This document shows, in pieces, positions 5,808-7,416 of a stretch of 7,416 nucleotides of DNA; position 1 is the stretch's first letter; each line of letters opens with the position of its first letter. Both the position numbers and the translations under genes were made by a program. The stretch is from an uncultured Actinomycetes bacterium. GTDB taxonomy: Bacteria > Actinomycetota > Actinomycetes > S36-B12. The stretch is taken from positions 1 to 7,416 of the forward strand of contig CALGTB010000187.1 of NCBI GenBank assembly GCA_937902285.1. Direction: 5' to 3'. The notes beneath the pieces are model-generated. The model saw nothing but the letters and a program-made list of their open reading frames with translations, had not been told where the DNA came from and did no database searches.

Positions 5808-6782
5808 TCAGTGAGGGCGTCCAAGCCAGCCGTGCCGTCTCGGGTAGGTGCGTGCGGCCTCGGCGTAGGCCCTGGCCCTGACGAGGGCGGACCGGAATGC
5901 CTCGGCCGGAAGGGCGATGGACTCGTCGCGATGACCGGAGGCCACGGCCGCCTCCTCGGCGAATGACGACTCCGCGAAGTACACCAGCCGCTGGGCCCGC
6001 CCCAGCAGCCTCCAGTCCACGAGGGCGGCGTGCTCGCTGCCCGCGGTCGACCTGTCGAACTGGGTGTGGCCGGCGGACCAGGGGTCGAGCCCGAGGCCAC
6101 GGATCGTCGTTGTCCACTCGTCGCGCGCGCGGGGGGAGTCGGCAGCGACGAAGACCGACGTGAGCCCCGAGTCCCGGGCGGCCCGCGTCAGCGCCTCGCG
6201 CACGGCCCGGTCCGACGGCGACTGGTGGGCGCGATCGGTGTAGCGCAGGTGCAGCGCGATGAACGGCTGGCGCCCGTCGACGAGCTCCGCGGCGGCCGCC
6301 TCGATCGGGGCAGCGAGGCGCAGCCGTGCGTAGAACTCGTGGCGCAGGCTGCGGAACGGCTCCTGCCACTGCGCCTCGTCGGACCCGTCGTCGGGCAGGA
6401 AGAACTTCCCTCCGGCTGCGATGACGAGGCTCTCGGCGTCGGGGTGGCCGGCCATGGCCGAGCGCAGGGGCTCCATGAAGTGCTGCTCGCCACGGTCATA
6501 GCCGGCGAGCAGGATCTGGCGGCGAGCATCGTCGATCGAGAGGTACTGCGGAACGGCGGGCCGCCGGGCACCGAACTGGTCGTGGGCCTGCTCGGGCGAC
6601 AGCACGTGCGGGGCGCAGAACTCCTCGGACAGCACAGCGCTCGCGGGCACCGGTGCGACGGCCTCGGGCTCCCAGCACACGGACAGCTGCGCGCCCAGCC
6701 GGTCGGCCAGGATGGCGCTGCTGGCGATCGACTGCAGCCGGTTGATGTAGCCGCTGAGGGGGAACAGCAGGATGCGGCGCAC
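5808..6782 (-). CDS. Fucosyltransferase-like protein (NodZ/O-fucosyltransferase superfamily, GT-B)
   Basis: A 324-residue protein when started at GTG 6782-6780. It opens with RRILLFPLSGYINRLQSI (2-19), where GYINRLQ matches the G-x-x-NRLQ loop of NodZ-like and GT11-like fucosyltransferases. FIALHLRYTDR (174-184) carries the HxRxTD element whose Arg contacts GDP in this superfamily. VFVAADSP (210-217) and YFAESSFAEEAAV (268-280) follow in the expected order. GDP-fucose is the likely donor, but the sugar is not proven. No membrane helix is seen. The frame stays open upstream, with ATG at 6818 (336 residues) or 6887 (359). GTG 6782 is preferred because the conserved strand starts at once, TAGGAT lies 5 nt before it, and the longer versions add an Arg-rich stretch overlapping the divergent GT4 gene and its promoter. 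It ends 12 nt from the operon's last stop, tail to tail. Confidence 0.62.
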   Translation of the reverse strand: MRRILLFPLSGYINRLQSIASSAILADRLGAQLSVCWEPEAVAPVPASAVLSEEFCAPHVLSPEQAHDQFGARRPAVPQYLSIDDARRQILLAGYDRGEQHFMEPLRSAMAGHPDAESLVIAAGGKFFLPDDGSDEAQWQEPFRSLRHEFYARLRLAAPIEAAAAELVDGRQPFIALHLRYTDRAHQSPSDRAVREALTRAARDSGLTSVFVAADSPRARDEWTTTIRGLGLDPWSAGHTQFDRSTAGSEHAALVDWRLLGRAQRLVYFAESSFAEEAAVASGHRDESIALPAEAFRSALVRARAYAEAARTYPRRHGWLGRPH

Positions 6783-6787
6783 GATGC

Positions 6788-6793
6788 ATCCTA
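6788..6793 (-). promoter_or_regulatory. -10 box of a leaderless promoter for the fucosyltransferase-like gene
   Basis: On the reverse strand TAGGAT ends 5 nt before the GTG at 6782. No Shine-Dalgarno precedes that GTG, as expected for a leaderless message. The hexamer is identical to the one facing the other way at 6818-6823, 24 bp apart, so each promoter's -35 region must fall in or beside the other's core. No good -35 match is visible on this strand. Confidence 0.5.
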
Positions 6794-6817
6794 GATCGGG
6801 GGCTTCGACACGGGTCA

Positions 6818-6823
6818 TAGGAT
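6818..6823 (+). promoter_or_regulatory. -10 box of a leaderless promoter for the GT4 gene
   Basis: TAGGAT ends exactly 6 nt before the GTG at 6830, the same spacing as TAGACT before the GTG at 1112. No Shine-Dalgarno is present. A conventional -35 at 16-18 bp is not evident, a common situation for actinobacterial promoters. Confidence 0.5.
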
Positions 6824-6829
6824 CGACGG

Positions 6830-7416
6830 GTGCGGGCCGCCTTCGATGAGCAGATCTTCGCGGCACAGCACTACGGCGGGATCTCACGTCTGTTCGCCGA
6901 ACTGGCCCGGCAGTTCATCGGCGATCCCGGCCTCGGGGTCGACCTGAGCCCGCTCGACGCGCCTGTCGTCAACCGCTACCTGCTCGATGATCCGGTGCTG
7001 CGGGCACGCCTTGCCGTCACGGAGGCAGGAAGCTCGATCAGCGCCCTGGCCCGCTACTTCACGCACACCCGGCCGCGCGCGCGGGTCGACGTCCTCCACA
7101 ACACCTTCTACCTGCCGCACGGGCTGGCCGGCTATCCGGGGGCGCGCCGCGTGGTCACCGTGCACGACATGATCCCCGAGCTCATGCCGCGCACGCGACG
7201 ACGTCTGGACTTCCTGACCCTGAAGCGCCGCTACGTGATGTCCGCCGACCACGTCATCTGCGTGTCCAATGCCACGCGAGACGACCTGCTGCGCGTCTAC
7301 GGCGCGATCGCTGCACCGGTGTCGGTCGTCTACCACGGGGTCGATGCCATGTTCGGGCCCGGAGCCCCTCGGGTGGTCGGCATGCCCGACCGCTACGTGC
7401 TGTTCGTCGGCAACCG
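6830..7416 (+). CDS. GT4-family glycosyltransferase, N-terminal part (3' partial)
   Basis: Reading from GTG 6830 the frame is open to the window end, giving 195 complete codons. It begins MRAAFDEQIFAAQHYGGISR, with the YGGISR donor/acceptor loop (15-20) typical of GT4 mannosyl/glucosyltransferases. It continues with RVVTVHDMIPELMP (107-120), ADHVICVSNATRDDLLRVYG (139-158) and VSVVYHGVDAMF (164-175), and stops in YVLFVGN (189-195), the first strand of the C-terminal Rossmann domain. The N-terminal half of a GT-B fold is therefore present. The nucleotide-sugar binding E-x7-E region is missing because the window ends. Members transfer a sugar from a GDP-, UDP- or ADP-sugar with retention of configuration. 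It is divergent from the fucosyltransferase-like gene with 47 bp between start codons. The acceptor is unknown. Confidence 0.9.
   Translation, partial: MRAAFDEQIFAAQHYGGISRLFAELARQFIGDPGLGVDLSPLDAPVVNRYLLDDPVLRARLAVTEAGSSISALARYFTHTRPRARVDVLHNTFYLPHGLAGYPGARRVVTVHDMIPELMPRTRRRLDFLTLKRRYVMSADHVICVSNATRDDLLRVYGAIAAPVSVVYHGVDAMFGPGAPRVVGMPDRYVLFVGN

Noticed and set aside
5796..5820. Possible bidirectional terminator between the convergent genes (ACGCC at 5801-5805 pairing with GGCGT at 5816-5820)
   Set aside because: The stem is only 5 bp with a 10-nt loop, there is no T-tract on either strand, and most of it lies within the reverse gene's coding sequence.

Overview
This is a GC-rich window, roughly 62-77% GC in hand-counted lines. 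Third codon positions are dominated by G/C, GTG starts are used, and three genes have an apparent -10 box 5-6 nt upstream of GTG with no ribosome binding site. Together these point to an actinobacterium. A Propionibacteriales-type genome such as Nocardioides or Aeromicrobium is plausible, but the sequence does not fix the genus. Nearly every gene handles a nucleotide sugar or transfers a sugar, so the window is part of a surface polysaccharide or glycoconjugate biosynthesis locus.

Layout: (1) 1-82, the last 26 codons of a forward gene cut by the window edge. (2) 100-1017, reverse strand, a GT61-family (DUF563) glycosyltransferase with a strong Shine-Dalgarno and lower GC than its neighbours. 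(3) 1018-1111, a divergent intergenic region holding two short dyads and a leaderless-type promoter for the forward operon. (4) 1112-5795, five forward genes overlapping by 4, 11, 4 and 1 nt: a DPM1-like GT2, a small DUF2304 membrane protein, a second GT2-like transferase of the HlpA-like type, UDP-glucuronate decarboxylase (UDP-xylose synthase), and a large multi-spanning membrane protein of the LIC_10190/DUF8201 type with GT-C-like features. (5) 5808-6782, reverse strand, a protein resembling the NodZ/O-fucosyltransferase superfamily, converging on the operon with a 12-nt gap. (6) 6783-6829, a 47-bp divergent promoter region with the same -10 hexamer on both strands. (7) 6830 to the window end, forward, the N-terminal part of a GT4-family glycosyltransferase starting at GTG. 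No gap between genes exceeds 94 bp.

Likely joint role (inference): the decarboxylase supplies UDP-xylose. The cytoplasmic transferases (GT2, HlpA-like GT2, GT61, fucosyltransferase-like, GT4) build or decorate a glycan. The DPM1-like GT2 with DUF2304 may make a lipid-phosphate sugar at the membrane, and the large membrane protein may use it on the outer face. The most interesting item is the overlapping five-gene operon that joins GT2-DUF2304, UDP-xylose synthesis and an LIC_10190-type protein, next to a GT61 enzyme whose eukaryotic relatives include xylosyltransferases. No RNA gene, CRISPR array, mobile element or convincing intrinsic terminator was seen.
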